Assembly: GCA_002347965.1 (NCBI GenBank)
Contig: DDYN01000051.1
Span: 1 to 54,754, forward strand
Direction of reading: 5' to 3'
DNA length: 54,754 bases
Origin: UBA2233 sp002347965 [NCBI: Nitrospirae bacterium UBA2233]
Lineage (GTDB): Bacteria; UBA2233
Of the stretch, positions 34,421 through 43,005 are shown piece by piece. Made by a program: the position numbers and the translations under genes. Numbering within the stretch: position 1 is the stretch's first letter; each line of letters starts with the position of its first letter. A model generated the notes under the pieces. That model searched no databases. It had not been told where the DNA came from and saw only the letters and a program-made list of their open reading frames with translations.

Positions 34421-35293
34421 ATGAGGGGTCAGCGCTTTGCATTGTCTGTTTTGTTGGGCTTACTCGTTTCAGCCTTTCCTTTTGGCTGTGCCACCATAGA
34501 GCGCCAGGGGGTCAAGGCCTCCGGCCCTTTTCTTGCCGATACGGTCGATAAACTCATGCAGACAAGCAGCGCCAAACTGACCGAGGAGGGGCTTCCTGGC
34601 CTGCTCTTGTTGGTAGACGCGCTGGCCCAGTTTGCCCCAAAAGACACCCGTCTGCTCACGCTCTGTGCCCAGGCTTACACCTCTTACGCCCTGTTTGTCG
34701 AGGATCATAACCCCGCCTACGCAGAGGAGTTTTACAGGATCGGCCGTGACCGCGGGCTTCAGGCGCTCGAGAACTCTAAGCCGTTCAAGAAGGCAAAAGG
34801 GCCGAACCGTATCTTAGAGGCGGCGCCTCAAGTCGGGCCCGAGTACCTAGGGGCGCTCACCTGGACTGGGGTTGCCTGGGGGCAACTTCTCAATTTAAAG
34901 AAGGCCGATGCCGTTGCCTTGATGGACATGCCCTTTGTCATGGCCCTCATTCAAAGGTCCCAGCAAATTGACGACAAGTATTTCTACGGCCTGAGCCATT
35001 TGTTCTATGCCGCGTTATACGCTTCCTTGCCGGAGCTCTTAGGCGGAGGCCCTAAAAAGGCCATTAAGGAGTTTCGTGCCGCCCGGGATGCGACAAACGG
35101 CAAATTTTTTCTGGTAGACGTGTTCTACGCAAGGTACTATCTGACTTTATTCAAGAAAGAAGACGCGTTCGATAGGGTGCTCCAGCGCGTTCTCGTGGCC
35201 GACCCGGGCATCCTTCCCGAAGCGCGGCTCGTGAACGACCTGGCAAAGCAAAAGGCCGGCTGGATGCTTGCGCATAAAAAAGACTACTTTTAA
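34421..35293 (+). CDS. TRAP-associated TatT family lipoprotein
   Basis: A 290-residue protein with a lipoprotein signal (LLVSAFPFGC, Cys at residue 23) and an all-helical TPR-like body. It matches the TatT (T component) family of tetratricopeptide-repeat-protein-associated TRAP systems, for example LLLVDALAQFAPKDTRLLTLCAQAYTSYALFVED, YLGALTWTGVAWGQLL, LSHLFYAALYASLPELLGGGPKKAIKEFRAARD and PEARLVNDLAKQKAGWML. TatT is thought to bind the DctP receptor in the periplasm and help ligand transfer. AAGGAGG precedes the ATG. It is the first gene of the operon with DctP, DctQ and DctM. Confidence 0.85.
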   Translation: MRGQRFALSVLLGLLVSAFPFGCATIERQGVKASGPFLADTVDKLMQTSSAKLTEEGLPGLLLLVDALAQFAPKDTRLLTLCAQAYTSYALFVEDHNPAYAEEFYRIGRDRGLQALENSKPFKKAKGPNRILEAAPQVGPEYLGALTWTGVAWGQLLNLKKADAVALMDMPFVMALIQRSQQIDDKYFYGLSHLFYAALYASLPELLGGGPKKAIKEFRAARDATNGKFFLVDVFYARYYLTLFKKEDAFDRVLQRVLVADPGILPEARLVNDLAKQKAGWMLAHKKDYF

Positions 35294-35309
35294 ACAGGGG
35301 GAAAGGGAT

Positions 35310-36356
35310 ATGGGTATGAATGCAACGCGCCCCAATAGAACCGCCCGGCTCGTGGCCTTCCTTTTGTTTTCCGGGTTCATGCTCGGAACTGGAGCCAGGG
35401 CGCTTGCCAAAACGACGCTTCGGTTCGGCTCGCTCGCGCCCGCCGGCTCGAGCTGGATGAACGTGGCCGAAGAGCTGAGGAAAGAGATTGCCCAAAAGAC
35501 CGACGGTCAGGTGGAGCTGGTCCTCTACGCGGGCGGTATTATGGGGGACGATGCCGATATGGTTCGTAAGATGCGCCTCAAGCAGCTCCAGTGTGCCGGG
35601 CTTACGGGGATGGGGCTAGGCAAGATTCTGCCCGCCGAGCGTATCCTGGAGCTTCCGCTAATGTTCAAGGACGAAGCCGAGGTGGACAAGGCGCTAAGCA
35701 CGCTAACCCCCTCTTTTTTCGCCCCGGAATTCGAAAAGCAAGGGTTCAAGCTGATGGGGTGGGCGGAGAACGGGTTCGTGTACCTGTTCTCTAAAAAGCC
35801 CGTCAGGAGGTTCGAGGACCTAAAAGGCGTGCGGGTCTGGGTATGGGCGGGCGATGATTATGCCATGGAGGTGTTCAAGTCGATAGGGGTCGTCACGCCC
35901 GTGCCGATTGCCGTACCCGAGGTGCTCACGGCGCTCCAGACGAGGCTTGTCGACGCGTTTTACAACACCCCGCTTGCCGCCGTGGCGCTTCAGTGGCAGC
36001 CGCACGTCGGCTCGATGGTGGATTACCCGATTGTATACGGGTCGGCCGCTCTCGTGATGGAAAAGGGTGCCTTCGAGGCGATTCCAGAAGCCTACCAAGG
36101 GCCGGTTGCAAAGGCGTTCCAAACCTACGCAAGGAAGATCGCGCTCGTGGCCAGGCAGGACAACGCGAAGCTCCTCGAGGCATTCCCTAAAAGGGGGATC
36201 GAGCGCGTCCCGCTTTCTGACGATGTCAAGACCGAACTCAAGCGCCGCTTCGATGCCCTCTATGTCCGGATGGCAGGTAGGCAGTATCCAAAAAGCTTGC
36301 TCGTCGAGCTGCTAGAAATGCTAGGAAAGCCCTTGCCTCAAGGCCTTGCCCGGTAA
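35310..36356 (+). CDS. TRAP transporter solute-binding protein DctP
   Basis: A 348-residue periplasmic receptor with a signal peptide (hydrophobic LVAFLLFSGFMLG). The mature part starts TTLRFGSLAPAGSSWMNVAEEL and continues VLYAGGIMGDDADMVRKMRLKQLQCAG, LELPLMFKDEAEVDKAL, and RFEDLKGVRVWVWAGDDYAMEVFKSIGVVTPVP with the conserved arginine. It is paralogous to the orphan DctP at 30197-31198 (shared GGxMGxDxDxVRKxRLxQLQ). I start at the ATG after GGGGGAAAGGG. Its stop overlaps the DctQ start (TAATG). Confidence 0.9.
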   Translation: MGMNATRPNRTARLVAFLLFSGFMLGTGARALAKTTLRFGSLAPAGSSWMNVAEELRKEIAQKTDGQVELVLYAGGIMGDDADMVRKMRLKQLQCAGLTGMGLGKILPAERILELPLMFKDEAEVDKALSTLTPSFFAPEFEKQGFKLMGWAENGFVYLFSKKPVRRFEDLKGVRVWVWAGDDYAMEVFKSIGVVTPVPIAVPEVLTALQTRLVDAFYNTPLAAVALQWQPHVGSMVDYPIVYGSAALVMEKGAFEAIPEAYQGPVAKAFQTYARKIALVARQDNAKLLEAFPKRGIERVPLSDDVKTELKRRFDALYVRMAGRQYPKSLLVELLEMLGKPLPQGLAR

Positions 36357-36886
36357 TGCCGGACAAGGTGTCCACGCCGCTAGCCCCTAGGTTTTCGGCG
36401 GTTTTGGCCAGGTTCGAAGAGGCGCTCGTTGTGCTGTTTTTTGTCTGGGTGTTGGGGCTGGGGGCTGCGCAGGTTATCCTTCGCAACCTCTTCGGCGCTG
36501 GGCTTGGGTTCGCCGACGAGGCTATCCGGCACGGGGTTTTATGGGTTGGGTTTTTAGGGGCAAGCCTGGCTACATACACAAGGCGACACATTACGGTAGA
36601 TGTTTTCTCGAGCGCCGTGCCAGGGCGTTTTCGGCGCGCTTTCAGGAGGGTCATGGACCTTCTTTCCTTCCTGATAAGCCTTGCGCTCCTTTGGGCCGCC
36701 TTCCGGTTTATTCGGATGGAATGGGCTTCGGGCGAGTTTTCGTTCTCGCTTGCTCTTCCTTACTGGGTGCTGACGTTCGCGATCTTCATGTTCTTTTTTA
36801 CGAGCACACTTCGGTACCTGTTGGGCGTTTTTATCCCCGTAACCGAAGCTAGAGATGCCATGCCCCATGCTCACCCCCCTTGTTAG
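36356..36886 (+). CDS. TRAP transporter small permease DctQ
   Basis: A 176-residue membrane protein with four hydrophobic helices (about 22-42, 62-80, 105-125, 140-160). The family signature FADEAIRHGVLWVGFLGASLATYTRRHITVDVFS covers the second helix. It stabilises the large DctM permease. The start overlaps the DctP stop by one base, and the end overlaps DctM by 20-32 bases. Confidence 0.9.
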   Translation: MPDKVSTPLAPRFSAVLARFEEALVVLFFVWVLGLGAAQVILRNLFGAGLGFADEAIRHGVLWVGFLGASLATYTRRHITVDVFSSAVPGRFRRAFRRVMDLLSFLISLALLWAAFRFIRMEWASGEFSFSLALPYWVLTFAIFMFFFTSTLRYLLGVFIPVTEARDAMPHAHPPC

Positions 36887-38126
36887 CCTCATCTTAGGCG
36901 CCGGTCTTTTCGGACTGCCCCTGTACCTGATCCTGGGCGGAATCGCCTACCTATGCCTTACTTTGGTTTCAGGGCTCGACGGGGCTATCTTGATCCAAGA
37001 GGTCTACAGGCTCGCCCAGGCGCCCGTCTTGGCCACGCTGCCCTTATTCATTTTTGCGGGCTCTCTGCTCGCCGAGTCCGGCATGCCGAGGCGACTGGTA
37101 GAGGTTTCGAACGCGCTGTTCGGGTTTTTGCCCGGAGGACTTGCAATCGTTACGCTCGTTTCCTGCGCCATTTTTACGGCGTTCACGGGCGCATCCGGGG
37201 CGACCATCCTGGCCGTGGGCGGGCTTTTGTACCCCGCGCTCATAAAGGCGGGCTACTCCGAAAGGTTCGCCCTGGGGCTCGTTACGACATCCGGCAGCCT
37301 AGGGCTTTTGTTCGCCCCTAGCCTGCCGATCATCGTCTACGGGTTGATCTCCCAAACGGACGTGACAGAGCTGTTCAAGGCCGGCGTCATCCCGGGCATC
37401 CTGCTCGTCGTCATCCTGGCGTTCTACAGCATGTTCGTGGCCATCAAGCAAGGAATCCCGACGCAAAACCCGAACGTGTCCGTGATTCGACAAGCCTTAA
37501 TCGAAGCCCGCTACGAGCTCCCTTTGCCGTTCGTCGTGCTTGGCGGGATCTACGGGGGGTTTGTCACGGTGCTCGAGGCCGCCGTCATCACGGCCGCCTA
37601 CGCCATCGTGGCCGAGGTGTTCCTCTATAGGGAGGTTCCCGTAAGGAGGCTTTGGAATATCGTTGTGGACGCCATGGTCATCACGGGCGCGCTGTTCGTG
37701 ATCCTTGGGCTGGCCCTTGGGCTTACGAACTTCTTCGTGTACGAGATGTACCCACAAAGGCTGCTTGCCTTCAGTCAAGGCTACCTTGCTTCTCGGACGT
37801 CGTTCCTTTTTGCGCTCGTCTTCTTCTTGCTTGTCGTGGGGTGCCTTTTGGACATATTCTCGGCCATCGTCGTCGTCGTGCCCTTGATCGTCCCGATCGC
37901 CCAGGCCTTTCATGTCCACCCCGTCCATTTGGGCATCGTGTTTTTAACCTGCATGGAGGTAGGCTACCTGACCCCGCCCGTCGGAATTAACCTGTTTTTG
38001 TCGAGCTACAAGTTCCAGCGGCCCCTCGCCCGCATTTACGCGTTTTCCGTTCCCTTCCAGGTATTACTGCTTCTGGCGTTGTCGCTGATCGTCGTCGTGC
38101 CTTCGCTTAGCCTGCTTTTGTTGTAG
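36855..38126 (+). CDS. TRAP transporter large permease DctM
   Basis: A 423-residue, roughly twelve-helix transport subunit. DctM motifs: LPLFIFAGSLLAESGMPRRLVEV, CAIFTAFTGASGATILAVGGLLYPALIKAGY, TTSGSLGLLFAPSLPIIVYGLISQTDVTELFKAG and VGYLTPPVGINLF. It uses a Na+ gradient to import the DctP-bound acid. Two ATGs (36855, 36867) are possible; neither has a strong ribosome site, consistent with coupling to DctQ. Confidence 0.92.
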   Translation: MPCPMLTPLVSLILGAGLFGLPLYLILGGIAYLCLTLVSGLDGAILIQEVYRLAQAPVLATLPLFIFAGSLLAESGMPRRLVEVSNALFGFLPGGLAIVTLVSCAIFTAFTGASGATILAVGGLLYPALIKAGYSERFALGLVTTSGSLGLLFAPSLPIIVYGLISQTDVTELFKAGVIPGILLVVILAFYSMFVAIKQGIPTQNPNVSVIRQALIEARYELPLPFVVLGGIYGGFVTVLEAAVITAAYAIVAEVFLYREVPVRRLWNIVVDAMVITGALFVILGLALGLTNFFVYEMYPQRLLAFSQGYLASRTSFLFALVFFLLVVGCLLDIFSAIVVVVPLIVPIAQAFHVHPVHLGIVFLTCMEVGYLTPPVGINLFLSSYKFQRPLARIYAFSVPFQVLLLLALSLIVVVPSLSLLLL

Positions 38127-38411
38127 GGCTTCTTATCCTCTTGATGGTGCTGCTGGAAATTGCCTAGGTGTAACGATGGGGGCAACTTGATCCCTAGTCT
38201 CTCCTGGCCTTCGCCGAATTTGCCAAGGCCGCATCCAGGCAGAAAAGGGCCGGATACGGCATCTCGGTTGCCGGAAGAAGGCCAAAGAAAACCCGAGTCG
38301 AATAAATCCTCGACTGGCAACCTTAAGCGGTTAGGAGCCCTTCGAGCAGGATTTGTAGGCCTTCGAGAACAGAACCCAGGACAACGCTCAAATAATCCAC
38401 GATGTTCATTG

Positions 38412-39974
38412 CTATCCCCTCTCAAGGAGCCTAGAAGGCCTCGGGCTTGCTCTCCGTAGTTTTTCTTGAAAGCCTTGAGGAATACGGAGCACGCACAGCG
38501 TATTCCTGTCTTGGACCTGGCCCGGCCCATTCCGGGTTAATGGGTCGTTGAAGGCTAGCAGCCGGCCTTCGTCTGCGAGCCCCCCTGTTTCTTCAAAATC
38601 CACCATGGCGGTCACGATGGCAACGTGCTCTCCCCCGTCCCAGAGGATTTCGAAAGCCCTTGTTTGCTGGGGGGGGTCGATCCCGGCGCAGGTCTGGACC
38701 TCGTAGTAGGTCTTCATGGGGGCGATGACGTTGACGTGGGTGTGTCCGGCAAGGTGGGCTAGGACGTTGGGGTAGGTGTTGAGTAGCCCTACGAGGTCGT
38801 TCCCGTTTTTCGAGCGAAGCCCCTCTAAAGGGGGTAGGTCGGTAATGGAGCCGGAGGGGTGGTGCGTGGCGATCAGAACCAGCATTCCTTGCCCTACGGA
38901 TTCCTCAAGGCTGTTGCGTAGCCACTCGAACTGCTCTTGCCTTATGGAACCCAACGAGTACCCGATGGGGCTCGCCGTATCGAGTGCGAGGATTCTAAGC
39001 GGGACTCCGGGGATGGGGTCGGCGGCATAATACCTTGCAGTCTTCGCGGTGTTCGAGGCGGTATAACCATGGCCGGGCGGTGAGGAGGGCGAGGCGAGAA
39101 GCCTTGCAAGGAGCTCTTCGCGGGTAAGGATGCGGCGGTTCGGGTCGGGGGTGATCGCGGCGCCGCGAAGCTCTATGGGCAGAGAAGGCCCAAGAAAGGG
39201 AATACTAAAAGGGAGCGGTGTTTCGTAGCCGATCGGGGCAAACCCGCCCATGGCAAGCTCGTTGAACTCCTCCGTAGGAGTTAGGCTTCCCATGACGAGC
39301 TCGTCGTGATTGCCCATCGTGAAGTACCAAGGAATTTCCCCCAGGCCCTCTGCAAAAAAGGGCTGGCTTTCGGGCCCGGCGAACCTTCCGCCAAGCTCTA
39401 CGGCTGCACCAGAGTTCGGGTTGAGCGCTCCGCCGTCCATCCCCGTGAGAAACCACGCAAACTCGTTTTCTTGGGCGTTTTCGGTGGCATCGCCCGTGTG
39501 CAGGATGAAATCCAGGCCGGCTTGGTCTGCGATCTTACGGGCCGTGGCCACGTGGGCATCTAGAATCTGGGGTGAGTAGCCGGCAAAGCGCCTGTAGTGG
39601 AGCGTGGCCGGGGATTCTTCGTCGGTGGAGTGCGTATCGGTCATGTGGAGGAAAAACGCGAGCGAAGAGAGTTCTTTGCCCTTAAAACCAGAAAACCCGG
39701 GGGCGAGCTCGCTCCTTAGGACGGGCAGCTCCCCTTGCCCGTAGAGAACCCCTTCTTGGGCAACGCCAAGGATTGTCTTTTGGAACGTGGTGGGCAGCTC
39801 GGTGTTCCAGGCAAGGCCCTGCATAGGGTCAGCGGCCGCTTGGCCTTCGGCCAGGGCTTGTATGGGGGTAGTCCAGCCGAGGAACGGCGTCTTTGAAAGC
39901 GTGAGCAAGGCGCTCATGAGCCCCGCATCTTTGGCCAGGCGGCCGAGCTCTCTTCTGGAGTACGTTTTGGCCAT
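38412..39974 (-). CDS. Calcineurin-like metallophosphoesterase, exported (TIGR03768-like)
   Basis: A 520-residue protein with dinuclear-metal motifs in order: LHMTDTHSTDEES (D-x-H), ILHTGDATENAQENE (GDxxxN), TMGNHDELV (GNHD), LIATHHPSGS (H), AGHTHVNV (GHxH). The N-terminus (SRRELGRLAKDAGL...) has a twin arginine followed by a weak hydrophobic region, so Tat export is possible but not sure. Its layout resembles the TIGR03768 family of unknown substrate. I start at the ATG with AGAGGGGAAAG upstream. About 285 bases of gene-free DNA separate it from the convergent dctM; I see no terminator there. Confidence 0.85.
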   Translation of the reverse strand: MAKTYSRRELGRLAKDAGLMSALLTLSKTPFLGWTTPIQALAEGQAAADPMQGLAWNTELPTTFQKTILGVAQEGVLYGQGELPVLRSELAPGFSGFKGKELSSLAFFLHMTDTHSTDEESPATLHYRRFAGYSPQILDAHVATARKIADQAGLDFILHTGDATENAQENEFAWFLTGMDGGALNPNSGAAVELGGRFAGPESQPFFAEGLGEIPWYFTMGNHDELVMGSLTPTEEFNELAMGGFAPIGYETPLPFSIPFLGPSLPIELRGAAITPDPNRRILTREELLARLLASPSSPPGHGYTASNTAKTARYYAADPIPGVPLRILALDTASPIGYSLGSIRQEQFEWLRNSLEESVGQGMLVLIATHHPSGSITDLPPLEGLRSKNGNDLVGLLNTYPNVLAHLAGHTHVNVIAPMKTYYEVQTCAGIDPPQQTRAFEILWDGGEHVAIVTAMVDFEETGGLADEGRLLAFNDPLTRNGPGQVQDRNTLCVLRIPQGFQEKLRRASPRPSRLLERG

Positions 39975-40244
39975 ACTTTCCCCTCTCTTTATGTTCGCAA
40001 CACCTCGGAGAGCTTTTCGGTGCACGCCCGTGGGTTTACCTGGCACGTGCCCCGAGTTTTTATCGTAGGCGGCATACGCAAGACTGTAAACGCAGGGTTC
40101 TTTTAAGGCCGATTGGCAAGGCTCTTTGGGGGTTTTAAGAGGGGTACATTCAAAAAAAGTCGTGCCCTATCGTAAGGGTAGGACCTGCTGGAGGCTGTAA
40201 GGCTCGCTTTTTTTGATCCTTTGTACCCTCAGGAAGGCCGACGA

Positions 40245-41753
40245 CTAAAGGGTCTGGCCGAGTACGAATTTTCGCAGTTTATCCTTCGCTACCTTGCCGA
40301 CGGCAGTTTTGGGCAGGGCATCCAAGAAGACGAACTCTTGGGGGATCTTGTAGCTGGCGAGCCTGTCTTTTAAGAAGTTCATCAGTTCCCTTTTCTCGAG
40401 GGTTTGGCCTGGGGCGGGGCAAACGAACGCCTTGATGGATTTCCCTTTTTTGGGGTCGTCTACGCCCAACACGCAAGCCTCTTTCACTGAAGGGTTCGAA
40501 TAGAGCGCCTGCTCGATCTCCGAGGGGTATACCTTTTCGCCGCCCACGTTGATGACGTCGTCCTTACGGCCCAAATGGTAAAAAAACCCCTCCTCGTCTT
40601 GGTATCCCAAATCCCCCGTAAGAAAAAAGCCGTTTCGGAAGACCTTTTTGTTGAGGTCCGGCCTGTTGAGATAGCCGAGCATCAAACATTTGCCCGCAAC
40701 CGCGATCTCGCCTACCTTGCCGGCCGGAAGCGACTCTCCCTCCGGCCCTTGGGCTTCGATGGTGCAGCCAGAGACCATAATTTTGCCCATCGAACTTTTT
40801 CTGAACTCGGCGTCCGCAGGGGGCACGAAAACAATTCCCCCGGCCGTTTCCGTGAGTCCGTAGCCCTGAAAGATGTGTGTACCCGGGAAGGCCTGATCGA
40901 GCGCTTCCATGAGCGAAACAGGCACGCTCATCCCCATGGGCGCGATCCAAAAAAGGCTCTTTAAGTCCAGTCGCATCTTGAGCTGAGCCTGCAAGAGCGC
41001 CATGAGGATGGGCGGGACAGAGTGAAACCCTGTAACCCCGTACTTCTGAACGGCCAGAAGGAAGCGGTCTGGTCGGAAGGGCTCGACGATAACGAGCGAA
41101 ATACCGCGTGCGGCCAGCGCGTTGCAATAGATCGGCCCGCCGATATGGCACATCGGAATGCTCACCCCAAACACTTGGGAGGAGAGGTGGTTTCCAAACA
41201 ACGCTTCGCAGAACTCGGGAAAGACTTCGAGCGACCTCCTAGGCAGCAACACCCCCTTTGGTTTGCCCGTGCTGGCCGAGGTGTAGAGCAACACGGCCGG
41301 GTCTTCCTCTTTTGTCTCCACGTCTTCTAGCCGCAAGGAGGCATGACCGTCGAGTGGCCAGAGGAACGCCGAGCCCACCGCTAGCGGGAGAACCTTAACG
41401 TCAAACTCTTCTTCCAAGCCTTTCATTCTCGTCCGGTCGTCTACAACCAACGCCTTGGGATGGGCGTCCATAAAGATCGCCCGGAGCTCTTCTTGCGTTT
41501 GCCTTGGGTCAAGCCCCATGAAAACGGCCCCTAGCCTTAAGACGGCAAAGTAGGCCACCACAAACTCTAAGGAATTGGGCAGCGTGACGGCCACGATGTC
41601 GCCTTTCTCGATGCCGCAGTTTTTCAGCTGCAAGGCAAATCTATCGGTCAACCGATTGAGCGTGGCAAAATCAACGGAGGCGTCGTTCACCGTGACGGCC
41701 GTTTTCTGGCCGAGGATGGCTGCTTGTTTCCTTAAGGCGGCGCCGATATTCAT
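40245..41753 (-). CDS. AMP-forming acyl-CoA ligase (class I adenylate-forming)
   Basis: A 502-residue ligase activating a carboxylic acid to acyl-CoA via acyl-AMP. Core motifs: LLYTSASTGKPKGVLLPRRSL (P-loop), HIFQGYGLTETAGG, FLTGDLGYQDEEGFFYHLGRKDDVINVGGEKVYPSEIEQAL (hinge Asp/Lys region) and PKTAVGKVAKDKLR with the C-terminal catalytic lysine. Chain-length preference is not readable. An AAGGGACC site precedes the ATG at 41753; the frame extends 20 codons upstream in AT-rich DNA. Two hundred and seventy bases without a gene separate it from the phosphoesterase. Confidence 0.9.
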   Translation of the reverse strand: MNIGAALRKQAAILGQKTAVTVNDASVDFATLNRLTDRFALQLKNCGIEKGDIVAVTLPNSLEFVVAYFAVLRLGAVFMGLDPRQTQEELRAIFMDAHPKALVVDDRTRMKGLEEEFDVKVLPLAVGSAFLWPLDGHASLRLEDVETKEEDPAVLLYTSASTGKPKGVLLPRRSLEVFPEFCEALFGNHLSSQVFGVSIPMCHIGGPIYCNALAARGISLVIVEPFRPDRFLLAVQKYGVTGFHSVPPILMALLQAQLKMRLDLKSLFWIAPMGMSVPVSLMEALDQAFPGTHIFQGYGLTETAGGIVFVPPADAEFRKSSMGKIMVSGCTIEAQGPEGESLPAGKVGEIAVAGKCLMLGYLNRPDLNKKVFRNGFFLTGDLGYQDEEGFFYHLGRKDDVINVGGEKVYPSEIEQALYSNPSVKEACVLGVDDPKKGKSIKAFVCPAPGQTLEKRELMNFLKDRLASYKIPQEFVFLDALPKTAVGKVAKDKLRKFVLGQTL

Positions 41754-41933
41754 TTGGTCCCTTTTGGAATATGATATATCAGTAATATTGAAGCTGAAAT
41801 TATTCAACCACAAACTATTATAACGCAGAACAAGAAGAAGACAAACGGGGACTCGGGCAGCCCCTCGAGAAAGAGGGCCTTAAGAAAGCCTTAAAAAGGC
41901 CACAATTTCGTTAGGCTCGGCATGGCTATAATA

Positions 41934-42012
41934 CCCCCCCAAAAAACTGGACAGGGGTATTTAGCGGATAATAGAGCCTGCAGGAGCTCCTAAGGAGGAC
42001 AAGCAGGATGGG
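41934..42012. mobile_element. Possible IS3-family terminal remnant
   Basis: The stretch CCCCCCCAAAAAACTGGACA (41934-41953) resembles the CCCCAAAAA-x-TGGACA ends of many IS3-family elements. About 45 bases later a TAAGGAGGACAAGC ribosome-site-like sequence appears where orfA would start, but the frames beyond (from 42008 or 42013) stop quickly and do not look like a transposase. If real it is a truncated end only. It also contains the ten-base palindrome AGGAGCTCCT at 41982-41991. It lies in the 316-base gap before the HEPN/MNT genes; no other feature is seen there. Confidence 0.35.
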
Positions 42013-42069
42013 ATGGGAAAGACAACGAGATCGCGGGACGCGGCCTCAAGGCGTTCATAAAGAAATTAC

Positions 42070-42399
42070 TCAGACATCCGACACCTCCGCCGTTCTCTCG
42101 TAGAACACGACGCCAACACGCCGGATGTGGTCGATCACATCGGGGTCGCTAATTTGCTGAAAAATGGATAGATCAAACGTATAAGGCAGGAGCAGGTCAT
42201 CTATCTCCTCCATAATCCGGTAGAGAACGTCTTGCGTTAAATCACCCCCGAACAGCGTCAGGTCAATATCGGAGCCGTTTTTGTAGCTGCCTTTAGCGCG
42301 TGAGCCGTATAGGATCGCTTTTTCCACCTGATGGTAACGGGCAAATATGGCGCAGATAGCCTGTATATCGCCTTCCTCAAGCCCGAAACGGCGCGTCAT
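42070..42399 (-). CDS. MNT-type nucleotidyltransferase antitoxin (HI0073/MntA-like)
   Basis: A 109-residue minimal nucleotidyltransferase with the GSRAKGSYKNGSDIDLTLFGG motif (GS-x(9)-D-x-D) and a third acidic residue expected in YTFDLSIFQQI. Such proteins pair with a HEPN partner; in MntA/HepT systems the MNT protein AMPylates and silences the HEPN toxin. Its start overlaps the upstream HEPN gene by four bases. Codon use is less GC-rich than neighbours, consistent with acquisition. Confidence 0.88.
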   Translation of the reverse strand: MTRRFGLEEGDIQAICAIFARYHQVEKAILYGSRAKGSYKNGSDIDLTLFGGDLTQDVLYRIMEEIDDLLLPYTFDLSIFQQISDPDVIDHIRRVGVVFYERTAEVSDV

Positions 42400-42809
42400 G
42401 ATTGCTTATCCTTAAAATTTTGCAAGTTGGTTCGGAACGCAATGAATTCAGGATAATATTTATTGACAATATCGGCGCAAACTTTTTCGGCAATGTCTTC
42501 GTTATACGTATGAGTCGTTAAGGTTCTGCTCCCAATCATGTCCATCCATGTTTTGCCGTTCTCAACCAGTCCTCGTCTGAAAGCCAAGCGAAATGCATCT
42601 CGACTGCCGTGTATCCCGGTTTCACCCTGGTCTTCAAAATAATCTTTAATCGTGTTCCAAGCTAATTCGTAAGTATATTCAAACGCCTGAATCAACCCCT
42701 GTTTTTCGAGATCATTCAATTCGCCTTTGTCTATGAATTTTGTAAGTTGGCTTAGCGCCTTATTAAAATGGTTGTAGCGCTGTATCCAGCGAACATCCTC
42801 TGTGCTCAT
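42396..42809 (-). CDS. HEPN-like nucleotidyltransferase substrate-binding protein (HI0074 family)
   Basis: A 137-residue all-helical protein of the HI0074 family: RYNHFNKALSQLTKFIDKGEL, LEKQGLIQAFEYTYELAWNTIKDYFED, GSRDAFRLAFRRGLVENGKTWMDMIGSRTLTTHTYNEDIAEKV. It forms a pair with the MNT gene that follows. I do not see an R-x(4-6)-H RNase motif as in HepT toxins, so toxin activity is unproven. The ATG overlaps the stop of a short upstream reading frame (ATGA). Confidence 0.88.
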   Translation of the reverse strand: MSTEDVRWIQRYNHFNKALSQLTKFIDKGELNDLEKQGLIQAFEYTYELAWNTIKDYFEDQGETGIHGSRDAFRLAFRRGLVENGKTWMDMIGSRTLTTHTYNEDIAEKVCADIVNKYYPEFIAFRTNLQNFKDKQS

Positions 42810-42965
42810 TGGGATTCTCCATAAAACGCCCTGTTCAACGCCTTGTCTTCTTCGCTGACGTTGAATTGTGCGTCATCAACCTCTGAAAGATTCACGTACA
42901 ACGCCCTTCAATTTCTCCAAAGAACCTGGCTTTGATTTCCTTGTCTGCAAGGAGTAACTTCACTC
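42806..42965 (-). pseudogene. Frameshifted remnant of an unidentified gene upstream of the HEPN/MNT pair
   Basis: Two conserved-looking fragments in different frames abut here. One reads KLLLADKEIKARFFGEIEG and then stops; the next frame reads ALYVNLSEVDDAQFN then VSEEDKALNRAFYGESQ, ending in a TGA that overlaps the HEPN ATG. A single frameshift near 42900 would join them. The peptide composition looks protein-like, but I do not recognise the family; the first piece faintly recalls N-terminal segments of type III modification methylases. It may instead be a small real gene starting at the GTG at 42895. Confidence 0.35.
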
Positions 42966-43005
42966 GGTTAAAAAAATCACCTTACAATATCACCACAAAC
43001 TTTCG

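Noticed and set aside
40150-40185. Intrinsic terminator after the acyl-CoA ligase (CCCT/AGGG stem followed by seven T on the minus strand)
   Set aside because: Only four base pairs in the stem and seven bases between it and the T-run; too weak to call.
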